Below, piece after piece: positions 8,276 to 17,348 of a stretch of 64,000 nt of DNA (position 1 is the first letter of the stretch; each line of letters opens with the position of its first letter). The notes beneath the pieces were generated by a model. The model worked only from the letters and a program-made list of their open reading frames with translations, had not been told where the DNA came from and ran no database searches. Origin of the DNA: Nitrospirota bacterium (GTDB lineage: Bacteria; Nitrospinota_A; UBA7883; JACRGQ01); NCBI GenBank assembly GCA_024275955.1, contig JAJRYD010000003.1:23398-87397 (forward strand), in the 5' to 3' direction. The translations under genes were made by a program, and so were the position numbers.

Positions 8276-9436
8276 TTAAAGGATTGCCGTAGAAGAAGCC
8301 AAGATAGCCAAAACCTTTTTCCGGTCATCTTCCTGTTGACTTAGTGTCAATGTTAACCTCAAACGAGACGAGCCTTCAGGAACCGTCGGAGGACGTATAG
8401 CCTGAACATAGACCGCTTCGCTCCAAAAACTGTTCTCAAGTTCCAATGCCGTACCAGCATTACCTGTAACTATAGGTATTATATAACTTTTTGACCCGCT
8501 AGCAATATTTAACTCTGCCATTTTTGAATTAAAGTCTTTCACTATTTCCAAAAACCGCTCTCTTTCTTTGGTAAAACTGCCAAGAATATCAACAGCGGTA
8601 ACAGCTCCCATCGCTATTGCCGGGGGGATGGCGGTAGAATAAATAAAGCTTCTTGCATGGTTTATAAGATAGCTGTAAAGCTCTGCCGAGCCGCACGCGA
8701 AAGCACCGGAAACACCAGCCGCCTTACCTAACGTGCCGACCAAAACATCAATTTTACCTTCATTTTCAAATAGTTCTGGTGTCCCCCTGCCGTTTGCCCC
8801 AAGCACGCCAAAAGCATGGGCATCGTCTAGGTATATTCTGGCATCGTACTTTTTGGCTAGTCCGCAGATATCCGGCAAAGGTGCTATATCTCCATCCATG
8901 CTAAAAAGGCCATCGGTGATAATCCACCTCTCTCTGGCGAAACGATACTTTACGAGAAGCTTCTCCAGCGCCTCCATATCGAGGTGCCGGTACCGCCTGA
9001 ATTCGGCTTTGGAAAGGAGACATCCATCAACCAGCGAGGCATGGTTAAGCTTGTCGCAAAGCAAAATATCGCCTTTGCCGGTGATTGCCGGAATAATGCC
9101 GATGTTTGCCGCGTAGCCGGAATTAAAGAGAAGCACCGCCTCTGCCTGCATAAAATTTTTGAGCTTTTCTTCCAGAATAGAGTGCGCCGATGTTGAACCA
9201 GAAACAAGCCTCGACGCGCAGGCACCAGCGCCGAACCTTTCGACAGCACCGCGCATCGCGTTTTTCAGTTCAGGGTGCTGGGAAAGCCCCAAATAATCGT
9301 TGGAACAAAAAACAAGATATTCCCTGCCGGCAAGCTTCGCTCTGCCGCCGCGCGACCCTTCAAAAACTTTTATCTCTCTAAAAAGGTTTTCGCTTTTTAG
9401 TTTTTCGATTTTGTCCGTAATTCTTTTTTTAAACAT
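8276..9436 (-). CDS. bioF: 8-amino-7-oxononanoate synthase
   Basis: This 386-residue PLP enzyme condenses pimeloyl thioester with L-alanine in biotin synthesis. Visible landmarks are FCSNDYLGLSQHP, GAGACASRLVSGST, the PLP-stacking region FNSGYAANIG, the Asp/His pair YLDDAHAFGVLG and the Schiff-base lysine in VGTLGKAAG. The family is close to 2-amino-3-ketobutyrate CoA ligase, but the neighbouring bioB decides for BioF. It lies 50 bp downstream of bioB on the same strand. Confidence 0.92.
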   Translation of the reverse strand: MFKKRITDKIEKLKSENLFREIKVFEGSRGGRAKLAGREYLVFCSNDYLGLSQHPELKNAMRGAVERFGAGACASRLVSGSTSAHSILEEKLKNFMQAEAVLLFNSGYAANIGIIPAITGKGDILLCDKLNHASLVDGCLLSKAEFRRYRHLDMEALEKLLVKYRFARERWIITDGLFSMDGDIAPLPDICGLAKKYDARIYLDDAHAFGVLGANGRGTPELFENEGKIDVLVGTLGKAAGVSGAFACGSAELYSYLINHARSFIYSTAIPPAIAMGAVTAVDILGSFTKERERFLEIVKDFNSKMAELNIASGSKSYIIPIVTGNAGTALELENSFWSEAVYVQAIRPPTVPEGSSRLRLTLTLSQQEDDRKKVLAILASSTAIL

Positions 9437-9486
9437 AAAAAGAGACTGCCCGAAAAATGCCGTAGACGCTTTACAGCTTTAAAAAA

Positions 9487-10500
9487 TCAGGAACCAACCT
9501 CAAGCCCGAGGTCTTCGACCATTTTGATATCGTCCTCCGCTTTTCTGCCTCTGGTGGTAAGGTAGTTGCCAAGCATCGTCGAATTCGCCCCCGCAAAGAA
9601 AATGAACGATTGAACATCGCGAAGGTTTACTTCCCTTCCGCCTGCCACTTTTAAATCTCTCTCCGGCAGAAAAAGGCGATAGACGGCGATGATAGAAAGA
9701 ATTTCGAGAGGAGTAAGCGGTTTCGCATTTTCCAGCTTGGTGCCTTCTATCGGGTTAAGAAAATTTAGCGGTATCGACCCGACTTCCAGCCTTCTTAGCT
9801 CAACAGCCATCTCTATCCTTTGCTCGTTATTTTCGCCCATGCCGAAAATACCTCCACTGCATAGGCGCAGTCCGGCGTTTCTTGCCGCCTCTATCGTGGC
9901 GACATTCTCGTCGTAGGAACGGGTGGAACATATATTGGGATAAAAGCTTCTTGCTGTTTCAAGGTTATGGTGAAACTCCTGCAGTCCCGCCTCCTTTAAG
10001 GCGACCGCCTCTTCCTCGTTAATAACGCCAAGCGACGCACAGCGGTGAATGCCTACCTTGCCTTTCATCTCTCTTATAGATTCGAGAATCAGTTCAAAAT
10101 CTCCAGCCCTGTCGTTGGGCCCTTTGCCGCTGGTAACGATGCCGAATTTCATCGCGCCATTGCCTATCGCCTCATTGGCGGCCTTAACTATCTCTCCGCT
10201 TTTCATCAATCCGTACTCCGGCACATCGGCATCATGGCCGGAATACTGCGGGCAAAAAGCGCAATCCTCCGAACAAAGCCCCGACCTTGCGTTGACGATG
10301 GAGCAGAGTGAAATGCTGGCTCCTTTATGCTTTCTGCGCACGGCATCGGCGGCGGCGATAAGATCCATTATATTTTCCGGCGGAAGTTCGAGTAACTCTA
10401 TAGCCTCCTGCTCGGAAACAGGGTCAAGCCTCAACGCTTTTTCCCTGCACTCTTCGATAAGCCTGCGGCCGGTAGAGACCGCTACACCAGAACCGCTCAT
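9487..10500 (-). CDS. bioB: Biotin synthase (radical SAM)
   Basis: The 337-residue radical SAM protein has the [4Fe-4S] motif C76-x3-C80-x2-C83 (CSEDCAFC) and family motifs HHNLETARSF, CSGGIFGMGE and NFLNPIEGT. It inserts sulfur into dethiobiotin, the last step of biotin synthesis. The start ATG overlaps the stop of the Hsp20 gene by 4 nt, which suggests coupling. No bioA or bioD is nearby. Confidence 0.95.
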   Translation of the reverse strand: MSGSGVAVSTGRRLIEECREKALRLDPVSEQEAIELLELPPENIMDLIAAADAVRRKHKGASISLCSIVNARSGLCSEDCAFCPQYSGHDADVPEYGLMKSGEIVKAANEAIGNGAMKFGIVTSGKGPNDRAGDFELILESIREMKGKVGIHRCASLGVINEEEAVALKEAGLQEFHHNLETARSFYPNICSTRSYDENVATIEAARNAGLRLCSGGIFGMGENNEQRIEMAVELRRLEVGSIPLNFLNPIEGTKLENAKPLTPLEILSIIAVYRLFLPERDLKVAGGREVNLRDVQSFIFFAGANSTMLGNYLTTRGRKAEDDIKMVEDLGLEVGS

Positions 10501-10976
10501 CCGCTTTCCGTGGCTACTTTTACACGGACATAGTCCGGCCCCGGCCTTGTATCTTTGCGCATTTTTATTGTTAAGACTCCATTTATAAAAGTAGCCGATA
10601 TATCATCTTCCATCACGGAAGACGGCAGACGAAAGGTTCTTTGAAAAGGGCCGTAGCTTCTCTCTACTCTTAAAAACTTTTCACCCTCTTTTTTGTTAAA
10701 TTTTCTTTGCCCCTGTATCGTTATGAAATTATTGTGTACCTCTATTTTTATATCGTCTAGGTCTACGCCGGGTATATCTGAGTGGAGGTTAATGCTGTCG
10801 GATGTTTCGTATAGATCTACATGGGGCGCCCATGTGCGGGCGATTGCCGGTATCGACGAATTCTCGCTCTCAAAAAAACTTCTGACGCTATCCTGCAGAT
10901 GTATAATCTCCTTGAGCGTTCCCTTTTTTCTCTGCCCCAAAATCTCCTCCAAAAACCACAAATGATGAACCACCAT
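10497..10976 (-). CDS. Small heat-shock protein (Hsp20/alpha-crystallin)
   Basis: The 159-residue protein carries an alpha-crystallin domain: APHVDLYETSDSINLHSDIPGV, IKIEVHNNFITIQGQRK, RSYGPFQRTFRLPSSV and the closing FINGVLTIKM. It is an ATP-independent holdase chaperone of the cytoplasm. The exact start is uncertain. The ATG at 10976 has no visible ribosome site, while a GGAGGAG lies at 10950-10944 just upstream of in-frame codons, so the true N-terminus may be about 12 residues shorter (TTG at 10940). It is fused at the 3' end to bioB by a 4-nt overlap, an unusual partner for a heat-shock gene. Confidence 0.88.
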   Translation of the reverse strand: MVVHHLWFLEEILGQRKKGTLKEIIHLQDSVRSFFESENSSIPAIARTWAPHVDLYETSDSINLHSDIPGVDLDDIKIEVHNNFITIQGQRKFNKKEGEKFLRVERSYGPFQRTFRLPSSVMEDDISATFINGVLTIKMRKDTRPGPDYVRVKVATESG

Positions 10977-11011
10977 TATAAACCGACTTGGCCCCTACCT
11001 GTCGACCAGCG

Positions 11012-12082
11012 TTATATGGATAATATCAGCTCGGCCGCCTTTATATCGCCGTCGCCCGCATCAGTTTTCATACCTTTTCTAAATTTCATATCTGCCCTCA
11101 GGCACTTTTCCAGCCCAGAGCCGGAGAAAAGCTCTTTGTGGGAAATATATCTTGTTGGGATGTAACCGCTTAAATCCTCTGCAAGCGGAGCATATTCGGC
11201 AAATTTCCCGCGAGAGGTGTACAAAAGTGGCCTGCGGTTAAAAATGGTTTCGCAGGCGATACCGTACCCCGGCTTTGAAAAAACAATATCGCTAGCTTTA
11301 ACAAGGTCGGCATGATCTACCTGCTTATTGCTAAAAGTTAAGAGGTTTCCGCTTCTCCGGGCTTTCTCGGCCAAAAACAGAAACTGAAAATCTTTAAGCT
11401 TTTCGAGCCTCAAATTTTTCATATCTCCAAACCCGAACCCGCCGAATGAAAACATTACGGCAGGTCTATCGTCTATTTTCAGCTCCTCCCGTATCTCCCC
11501 TGTTTCGCGCGACGACCTCTTGCCTATTAACGGCACCAACTCCTTTTTCGCAAAATCGCCGATGCCGTAGGTGAAAGGCGTATTGATAACAAGGTCGGCT
11601 GACCGATAATATTCGCCTACCGTTTTAGAGAGTTCGGCGAAACGCAGGTCGTCATCTTTGTAAAAATCTAGTATCCAATCCCATGTAAAGGTAGCTACAA
11701 GTATCGACGGCAAAGAGGCAAGTTTTGCCAGACGAACGGCGAACGGAACTATGTCGGAAACGACGGCAAAAGGTTTTAACATGGAAACAATATTGAGATG
11801 TTCATCCATCCATCTTTTTTCATCGCCGAGAAGAAGGCTCCACTGCTCGAAAGTTTTCTCCAAATCGTTTGTAAGAGAGTTTTCCTGCACCACTCCTATA
11901 TCGACAAGGCAGTTACGATAGCCGAACTCTATTCCTTTTAAATTGCATTCGAAAATATATTTGGGGGCGGATGAAACTATCTCTGTCCTCACACCTTTCG
12001 CGTAAAGTTTTCTTATAATCATAGCCGAGCGGACAGCATGGCCGAACCCATGCCCGCTAATGTAGTAAAGAACCGTTTTCAT
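11012..12082 (-). CDS. MurG-like glycosyltransferase (GT-B fold)
   Basis: The 356-residue protein starts with LYYISGHGFGHAVRSAMI, the glycine/histidine loop of MurG-type and L-arabinokinase N-terminal domains. The C-terminal half has SFGGFGFGDM and FSKPGYGIACETIFNRRPLLY, the nucleotide-sugar binding region of GT-B transferases. It has no transmembrane segment, so it works at the cytoplasmic side. Acceptor and donor are unknown; it is not MurG itself, because it lacks the surrounding mur genes and is divergent. It starts 13 bp after the panC stop. Confidence 0.72.
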   Translation of the reverse strand: MKTVLYYISGHGFGHAVRSAMIIRKLYAKGVRTEIVSSAPKYIFECNLKGIEFGYRNCLVDIGVVQENSLTNDLEKTFEQWSLLLGDEKRWMDEHLNIVSMLKPFAVVSDIVPFAVRLAKLASLPSILVATFTWDWILDFYKDDDLRFAELSKTVGEYYRSADLVINTPFTYGIGDFAKKELVPLIGKRSSRETGEIREELKIDDRPAVMFSFGGFGFGDMKNLRLEKLKDFQFLFLAEKARRSGNLLTFSNKQVDHADLVKASDIVFSKPGYGIACETIFNRRPLLYTSRGKFAEYAPLAEDLSGYIPTRYISHKELFSGSGLEKCLRADMKFRKGMKTDAGDGDIKAAELILSI

Positions 12083-12095
12083 ATCATCGGCACCG

Positions 12096-12974
12096 CTAAT
12101 GTTGCTTGCGCCGTTGCCGGAGGTTCAGTCTTATATTGTCGGTCAAGCGTTTTCCGCCAACAAAGGCGGCAACGAAAACTAATGCCTCTTTCGATTTACC
12201 CCAAAGAGGTTCAAGCGTTTTCGCGTCGGCTATTTCCGCGTAATCAAGCTGTACTGCCGGAGCCTCCTTTTTAAGCATTTTCTTCATTCCGGCAAGTGCC
12301 GACGTTGCCGACTTTGCGCCGTTCTTTTTCATTTCTGTCTTTGCGAAAACAAGAGCGCGGTATATCGCCTTTGCCGCTTTTTTCTCTTGGCCGCTTAAAA
12401 GGGCGTTGCGCGAAGAGAGCGCCAGCCGGTCTCTCCCTCTGACAGTCGGGCATCCGCATATTTTTACCTGCATATTAAAATCGTCAACCATCTTTTTTAT
12501 AAGAGCAAACTGGTGCGGGTCTTTAAGGCCAAAATAGGCGCGTGTAGGGTTTACGATATTGAAAAGCTTCATCACCACTATCAACACGCCTTTATAGTGC
12601 CACGAGAGTTTTTGAGATTTAAGCGCCTTGAAGAGATTCGGCAAAACTACCTGCGCCGAAAAACCATTAGGGTAAATCTGCTTTTCGGAAGGAGCAAACA
12701 GGATATCGGCTCCCGCCTTTTTTGCTATTGCGGCATCGCCTTTAAGGTTTCTTGGGTAATTCAGGAATGCCATCTTCCTGAACTGAAGCCTATTTACAAA
12801 AACAGAAACAACTACTATGTCGTTTTCCTTTTTTGCTTTTTTTATAAGAGATAGATGTCCATCATGGAGTGCGCCGAGCGTCGGAACAAACCCTATTGAT
12901 TTGCCGGAATGTTTAAGGGAAGATACGGTTTTCAGCATTACGGAAACCGATGAAACTTTTTTGAACCGGAACAC
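12096..12974 (-). CDS. panC: Pantoate-beta-alanine ligase, divergent
   Basis: The 292-residue protein matches pantothenate synthetase: GFVPTLGALHDGHLSLI (the nucleotide-binding His pair), LFNIVNPTRAYFGLKD and LALSSRN. It joins pantoate and beta-alanine using ATP. Usually conserved positions are changed: FVNPLQFG reads FVNRLQFR, the SRPGHFRGV loop reads KLSWHYKGV, and GEKD reads GLKD. The core His, Gln, Lys and Ser/Arg positions remain, so it may still be active. Start choice: a GTG at 12974 gives an N-terminus of usual length; an ATG at 12938 would be shorter. It sits between a response regulator and a glycosyltransferase, without panB or panD. Confidence 0.8.
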   Translation of the reverse strand: MFRFKKVSSVSVMLKTVSSLKHSGKSIGFVPTLGALHDGHLSLIKKAKKENDIVVVSVFVNRLQFRKMAFLNYPRNLKGDAAIAKKAGADILFAPSEKQIYPNGFSAQVVLPNLFKALKSQKLSWHYKGVLIVVMKLFNIVNPTRAYFGLKDPHQFALIKKMVDDFNMQVKICGCPTVRGRDRLALSSRNALLSGQEKKAAKAIYRALVFAKTEMKKNGAKSATSALAGMKKMLKKEAPAVQLDYAEIADAKTLEPLWGKSKEALVFVAAFVGGKRLTDNIRLNLRQRRKQH

Positions 12975-12997
12975 TTATAAAAAAGGCAACTTGCGGA

Positions 12998-13564
12998 TTA
13001 GTTGCTCTCTATCCCTTTTATTTTTTGGTTGAGGCGCAGGTTGTCTTTTTTGAGCTTTCCCAGTTCGTCCTGCAAAAACGCTCTTTCGTAATTTATTTCA
13101 GTCGCGGCCTTCTCTTTATCGTCCTTAAGGGAAAGAAGCGCGGTGTAAGCCGCTTCCAGCCCCTCGGTTTTTTTAAGTAACTCTCTGTCAGTTTCCCGTT
13201 CCCGCAATACCCGCTCCACCTTGGCTTTAAGCTCTTCCACGCTAAAAGGCTTTGTTATAAAATCTACGGCACCTGCCTCAATAACATCTATAAACGAATA
13301 TTGTGAGGTATGCGCAGTCATTATGATTACATCAATGCCGTGCAGGTTTCTCTGGACATGCTTTAAAAGCTGAATGCCGTCCATATTCGGCATGCGGACA
13401 TCCGCTATAACTACTTGGAACCGGCCGGAACCAAGCTTCTCTATCGCATCAAGGCCGTCAACCGCAGGTTCGGATTCAATACCCATTGATTTCAGGATAC
13501 GCGCGACCATATGCCGCAACACCTCTTCGTCATCAACAACGAGCGCTTTTATACTTTCCTCCAT
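12998..13564 (-). CDS. Response regulator with C-terminal coiled coil
   Basis: The 188-residue protein has a complete CheY-like receiver: acidic D11-D12, phospho-acceptor D55 in VVIADVRMP, T83 in IIMTAHT and K105 in FITKPF. The tail (about 118-188) is charged and heptad-like, with no DNA-binding or enzymatic domain. It probably passes a phosphorylation signal by protein contact. No histidine kinase is adjacent. The gene ends 23 bp before panC and may be co-transcribed with it. Confidence 0.88.
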   Translation of the reverse strand: MEESIKALVVDDEEVLRHMVARILKSMGIESEPAVDGLDAIEKLGSGRFQVVIADVRMPNMDGIQLLKHVQRNLHGIDVIIMTAHTSQYSFIDVIEAGAVDFITKPFSVEELKAKVERVLRERETDRELLKKTEGLEAAYTALLSLKDDKEKAATEINYERAFLQDELGKLKKDNLRLNQKIKGIESN

Positions 13565-13613
13565 AACATAGCCTCAAACCTATCACAATAAGTAGATAAA
13601 TGTCGATACATGC

Positions 13614-14252
13614 CTATTGTTTAGATTTTTTAAAAAAATAGGTTTTGTTCTCCTCTCCTCTTAAGAGTCTTCTAATATTGGACCTGTGGGTTATTATAAT
13701 AACAACCGCCAAAAGAGTCACTACAAGATATATTTCCAACGAATATACGATGCCGAAGCTGTAGTACGAAATAAGGCAAATCAGTGGAAGCGAAACTGCC
13801 GCTCCGATAGAACCCAACGAGACATAATGAGTTATGGAAGTAATCAAAACATAGAGAGCTATCGCCAAAAGGAGTGGAACCGGAATGAGCGCCAGCATCA
13901 CCCCAGCGGCCGAGGCAACCCCTTTGCCTCCCTTGAACCGAGCAAAGAGAGTGAATATATGACCGGCAACAGCCGAAAAACCGCATAGAATCATTATCTG
14001 CTCTGCTGAAAAAGTATCTGAAAATAAATTTTGTGAAATCCATTTTGTCGCCGCAAATCCTTTCAAAATATCAAACCCGAGAACAGCTATATACAGCTTT
14101 AAGCCGGCAACACGGTATAGGTTTGTCGCTCCGGCATTTCTGCTCCCTGTTGTTCTAATGTCGATACCGGCAATCAACCGGCCGGCAATAAGCGCTGTCG
14201 GTATAGAGCCGAGTATGTACGCGGCAACTATCCCGACGTATAACGGCACCAT
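13614..14252 (-). CDS. plsY: Glycerol-3-phosphate acyltransferase PlsY
   Basis: The 212-residue integral membrane protein has the PlsY motifs in order: AYILGSIPTALIAGRL, the TGSRNAGATNLYRVAG loop, DILKGFAATK and the FKGGKGVASAAG loop. It acylates glycerol-3-phosphate with acyl-phosphate as the first step of phospholipid synthesis. About seven membrane helices are visible. It is 49 bp upstream of the response regulator and divergent from the outer-membrane gene at 14434. Confidence 0.95.
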   Translation of the reverse strand: MVPLYVGIVAAYILGSIPTALIAGRLIAGIDIRTTGSRNAGATNLYRVAGLKLYIAVLGFDILKGFAATKWISQNLFSDTFSAEQIMILCGFSAVAGHIFTLFARFKGGKGVASAAGVMLALIPVPLLLAIALYVLITSITHYVSLGSIGAAVSLPLICLISYYSFGIVYSLEIYLVVTLLAVVIIITHRSNIRRLLRGEENKTYFFKKSKQ

Positions 14253-14433
14253 ATTTTAAAACCTCATCTAAGGGAACAAAACATCTCTATTAAGCGATAG
14301 ATTATACCTTGTAGGCACCGGCTAAGAGCATACCAAATAGGTACTGCCGTACAGCTTCAAAAATATATTGCTAACAACGGCAAAACCTGTTACTTTTCCC
14401 CATGAAAAGTGAGTGATACGAAGATGGGGGTCT

Positions 14434-15063
14434 ATGAAAAAATATTTGTTACTTTTGCTGTTAGCTGTTTTCGGTCTCTCTTTCCAATCGCCTGTTTACG
14501 CGCAAGAGGCTGAGGAACTAGAAGAATTTGTTGAAATCGAGGGAATTGACTACTGGGTCCTCAACATGAACCTGCTTAGCGGCAACAAGGCATTCACAAG
14601 CGGTAGCCTTTGGGGAGATGGACATGCCAAAGTTACTCAGGCGTGGGATATAAGCATCGACATGGGAAGAGACAGCTGGCCGTTAAGACTTTTGTTTGGA
14701 GCAACCAGATCTGCCTCTAAAAAACGGGTCGTTGTCGGCGGCACAAACTACAGAACCGAAGTTTCCGAGGTATACGCCGGAGTTAGAAAATATCTTGGAA
14801 AAAGAGCATTGAGGCTCTATTTTGGCGCCGGAGTGGCAGGGATCGGCGGCCTAATCGAAACAGAAACCACCACAAGCAAAACCAGATACAGCGAGACGGC
14901 GCTGGGGCCTTTTGTGAATGGCGGAATGTTGATTGATATGAGCGATACCTATCACATCGGTGTTGACGTACGGCAAATATATGGAACAAAAGTAACTATA
15001 GATGGCAAAGAAGGCTCTCTCGATTACCTTCAAGCGGGGTTGCTGATAGGAGTTCATTGGTAA
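14434..15063 (+). CDS. Outer-membrane beta-barrel protein
   Basis: Starting at the ATG 14434 (GGGGG just upstream; an earlier GTG at 14413 is less likely), the 209-residue product has a signal peptide (KKYLLLLLLAVFGLSF... cut after VYA). Amphipathic strands with aromatic edges follow, such as YWVLNMNLLSGNKAF, RLYFGAGVAGIGG and YHIGVDVRQIYG, ending in AGLLIGVHW, a typical barrel terminus. I take it to be an 8-stranded barrel; ligand unknown. Divergent from plsY; single gene. Confidence 0.65.
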   Translation: MKKYLLLLLLAVFGLSFQSPVYAQEAEELEEFVEIEGIDYWVLNMNLLSGNKAFTSGSLWGDGHAKVTQAWDISIDMGRDSWPLRLLFGATRSASKKRVVVGGTNYRTEVSEVYAGVRKYLGKRALRLYFGAGVAGIGGLIETETTTSKTRYSETALGPFVNGGMLIDMSDTYHIGVDVRQIYGTKVTIDGKEGSLDYLQAGLLIGVHW

Positions 15064-15214
15064 CAGACCGGCCTTAATAGCCTCCCTATGCTTAGAAATT
15101 TCTGCATACTTAGCGATTACGGTTTTCACGCAGTTGGCCGTCTCCGGTAGGGCTTCTTTGCTACAGATAATTTTTCGGCTTTTTTTCGGCTTTAGATAGT
15201 GTAGAGTAGGCGGT

Positions 15215-15796
15215 ATGGGAAGTGTAAGGGCGTTTATTGCCGTAAAGATTTACAAAAAAACCTGCGAAAGCTTTGCCGAAATCATACAAAAATTTAAAGA
15301 TTCGCATGCCGATGTCAGCTGGGTTCATCTGGAAAATCTCCATATAACCTTAAAATTTCTCGGGAATATAGATTCCGGAAATATCACCCCGATTAACAAA
15401 ACCCTTTCAAAGCTTGCCGAAAATTTTAAAGCTTTCGAGCTTCGGATAAAGGGAATAGGCGCTATACCTAACCCCAGCTATCCCCGAGTGGTCATTGCCG
15501 GCCTTGCCGGTGAAAACAAAACACTCAACAAACTTGCCGCGGTAATCGAATCTGCCCTTGAACCGCTTGGAATAAAGAGGGAGGAGCGCTTGTTTCTGCC
15601 GCACCTAACACTCGGTAGGGTAAAATCGTTCAAGTCGAAAACTATGCTGATGAATAAAATAAGAGAATATCACGACAGAGAAATTGTAAGAATGCTGGTA
15701 GATAAATTTCATTTTATGAAAAGCGAATTGATGCCGGGTAGGCCTGTTTATTCGGACATATCCGAAATGCCTTTAAAAATTGGAGAGGGAAAATGA
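15215..15796 (+). CDS. thpR: RNA 2',3'-cyclic phosphodiesterase (LigT family)
   Basis: The 193-residue 2H phosphoesterase has both HxT/S motifs, [10 protein letters not shown] and [10 protein letters not shown]. The family hydrolyses 2',3'-cyclic phosphate ends of RNA. Its stop overlaps the recA ATG (ATGA at 15793-15796), so it heads the thpR-recA-recX-pilD string. Placing thpR before recA is common in Deltaproteobacteria-like genomes as I recall, usually with cinA next to it; here cinA is about 6 kb away. Confidence 0.88.
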   Translation: MGSVRAFIAVKIYKKTCESFAEIIQKFKDSHADVSWVHLENLHITLKFLGNIDSGNITPINKTLSKLAENFKAFELRIKGIGAIPNPSYPRVVIAGLAGENKTLNKLAAVIESALEPLGIKREERLFLPHLTLGRVKSFKSKTMLMNKIREYHDREIVRMLVDKFHFMKSELMPGRPVYSDISEMPLKIGEGK

Positions 15797-16875
15797 CTGA
15801 AATAAACTCGGAAAAGAAAAAAGCTCTTGATATCGCTTTCTCGCAGATAGAAAAGAATTTTGGAAAAGGCTCCGTAATGCTGATGGGAGACTCCACGCCG
15901 AAGATAGCGGCAGATAACGTAATATCTACCGGAGCGCTTTCGATAGATTCGGCTCTCGGGATAGGAGGCATTCCACGAGGCAGGGTGGTAGAAATTTTCG
16001 GGCCGGAGTCGTCCGGCAAAACCACACTTACACTGCATATCATAGCCAACGCGCAAAAAAACGGCGGTATTGCCGCCTTTGTCGATGCCGAGCATGCTCT
16101 AGACCCTCTCTACGCCGGAAAACTTGGAGTAGACATAGATAACCTTGTAATATCCCAGCCCGATACAGGCGAGCAGGCTTTGGAAATAGTCGAAACGCTC
16201 GTACGCTCGGGCGCGTGCGATGTCGTGGTGGTCGATTCCGTAGCCGCCCTTACCCCAAGCGCGGAAATAGAGGGCGACATGGGCGACGCTCAGATGGGCC
16301 TGCAGGCAAGGCTTATGAGCCAAGCCTTGAGAAAGCTTACCGCTATAATATCCAAGTCTGGTACCTGCGTTATTTTTATAAACCAAATAAGAATGAAGAT
16401 AGGCGTTATGTTTGGAAGCCCCGAAACGACGACAGGCGGTAACGCGCTTAAGTTCTACTCAAGTATCAGGATAGACATAAGAAGAATCGCCGCTATCAAA
16501 GATAAAGGAGAGGTTATAGGAAACCGTACGCGCGTAAAAATAGTCAAAAATAAACTTGCTCCTCCGTTCCGTCAATCGGAGTGCGATATCATTTTCGGGC
16601 AAGGCGTATCGTGGGAAGGAGACCTTATAGACCTCGGCGTTGAAAACGGGATAATAGAAAAATCTGGCTCGTGGTACTCGTACAAGAAGGAAAAAATAGG
16701 ACAGGGACGCGAACAGGCAAAACAGTTTATGAAAGAGAACCCGGGTACCGCCGCCAAAATAGACGGCGTCTTGCGTGAAAAGCTAGGCCTGAAACCAAAA
16801 ACAGGGCTAAAAGCCGATGCGGCGGAAACTTCCGGCGAAAAGAAAAACGGCAAAGGAGCAAAAGTTAAAAGCTGA
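15793..16875 (+). CDS. recA: Recombinase A
   Basis: The 360-residue protein is full-length RecA: Walker [10 protein letters not shown], Walker [11 protein letters not shown], loop L1/L2 region [20 protein letters not shown] and [14 protein letters not shown], and an acidic/Lys-rich tail. It drives strand exchange and LexA self-cleavage. It overlaps thpR by 4 nt and is followed 2 nt later by recX, its usual modulator. I saw no obvious LexA box in the short upstream sequence. Confidence 0.98.
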   Translation: MTEINSEKKKALDIAFSQIEKNFGKGSVMLMGDSTPKIAADNVISTGALSIDSALGIGGIPRGRVVEIFGPESSGKTTLTLHIIANAQKNGGIAAFVDAEHALDPLYAGKLGVDIDNLVISQPDTGEQALEIVETLVRSGACDVVVVDSVAALTPSAEIEGDMGDAQMGLQARLMSQALRKLTAIISKSGTCVIFINQIRMKIGVMFGSPETTTGGNALKFYSSIRIDIRRIAAIKDKGEVIGNRTRVKIVKNKLAPPFRQSECDIIFGQGVSWEGDLIDLGVENGIIEKSGSWYSYKKEKIGQGREQAKQFMKENPGTAAKIDGVLREKLGLKPKTGLKADAAETSGEKKNGKGAKVKS

Positions 16876-16877
16876 CA

Positions 16878-17348
16878 ATGTCCTCTCATCTTAAAAGAGG
16901 GATGAATGCCGCCTACAGGATGTTGGCGTATCGCGACAGGTCTATCCTCGAAATCCGCTCGGCACTTAAAAAAAAGGATTTCGAACCGGCCACGATTGAA
17001 GAGGTTATTGGCGAGCTTACCCGCAAAGGGTACTTAGACGACAAAAAGTTCGCGTCTGTTTACGGACAATCGCTGGCACGAAGAAAAAATGTGGGGCCGA
17101 ACTATGTGAATATGCGCCTTCTCGAAAAAGGTGTCGCCGGCGGTACCGCGCTTGAAGCTACCGATAAAATTTTCGAGAACCATAAAGCGATGGACGAAAC
17201 TATTAACAGGTGGATAGAAAAAAAGGTTGGGAAAACCAAAAAGAATATCACCCCTGTACAAAAGAAAAAAAAGGTCTATGATTTTCTTTTGAGAAAAGGT
17301 TTTTCCCATAGCGATATTTTTAGGGCGCTGGACAGATGGAATTTTTGA
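16878..17348 (+). CDS. recX: RecX-type regulatory protein
   Basis: The 156-residue protein is built of three-helix repeats, with RecX marks AYRMLAYRDRSILEIRSALKKK, RKGYLDDKKFAS and YDFLLRKGFSHSDIFRAL. RecX binds RecA filaments and limits recombination. Its place directly after recA, 2 nt apart, confirms the call. Its 3' end overlaps the prepilin peptidase gene by 13 bp. Confidence 0.9.
   Translation: MSSHLKRGMNAAYRMLAYRDRSILEIRSALKKKDFEPATIEEVIGELTRKGYLDDKKFASVYGQSLARRKNVGPNYVNMRLLEKGVAGGTALEATDKIFENHKAMDETINRWIEKKVGKTKKNITPVQKKKKVYDFLLRKGFSHSDIFRALDRWNF

Noticed and set aside
8276..9436. 2-amino-3-ketobutyrate CoA ligase instead of BioF
   Set aside because: The families are close, but bioB is directly upstream and no threonine dehydrogenase gene is present.
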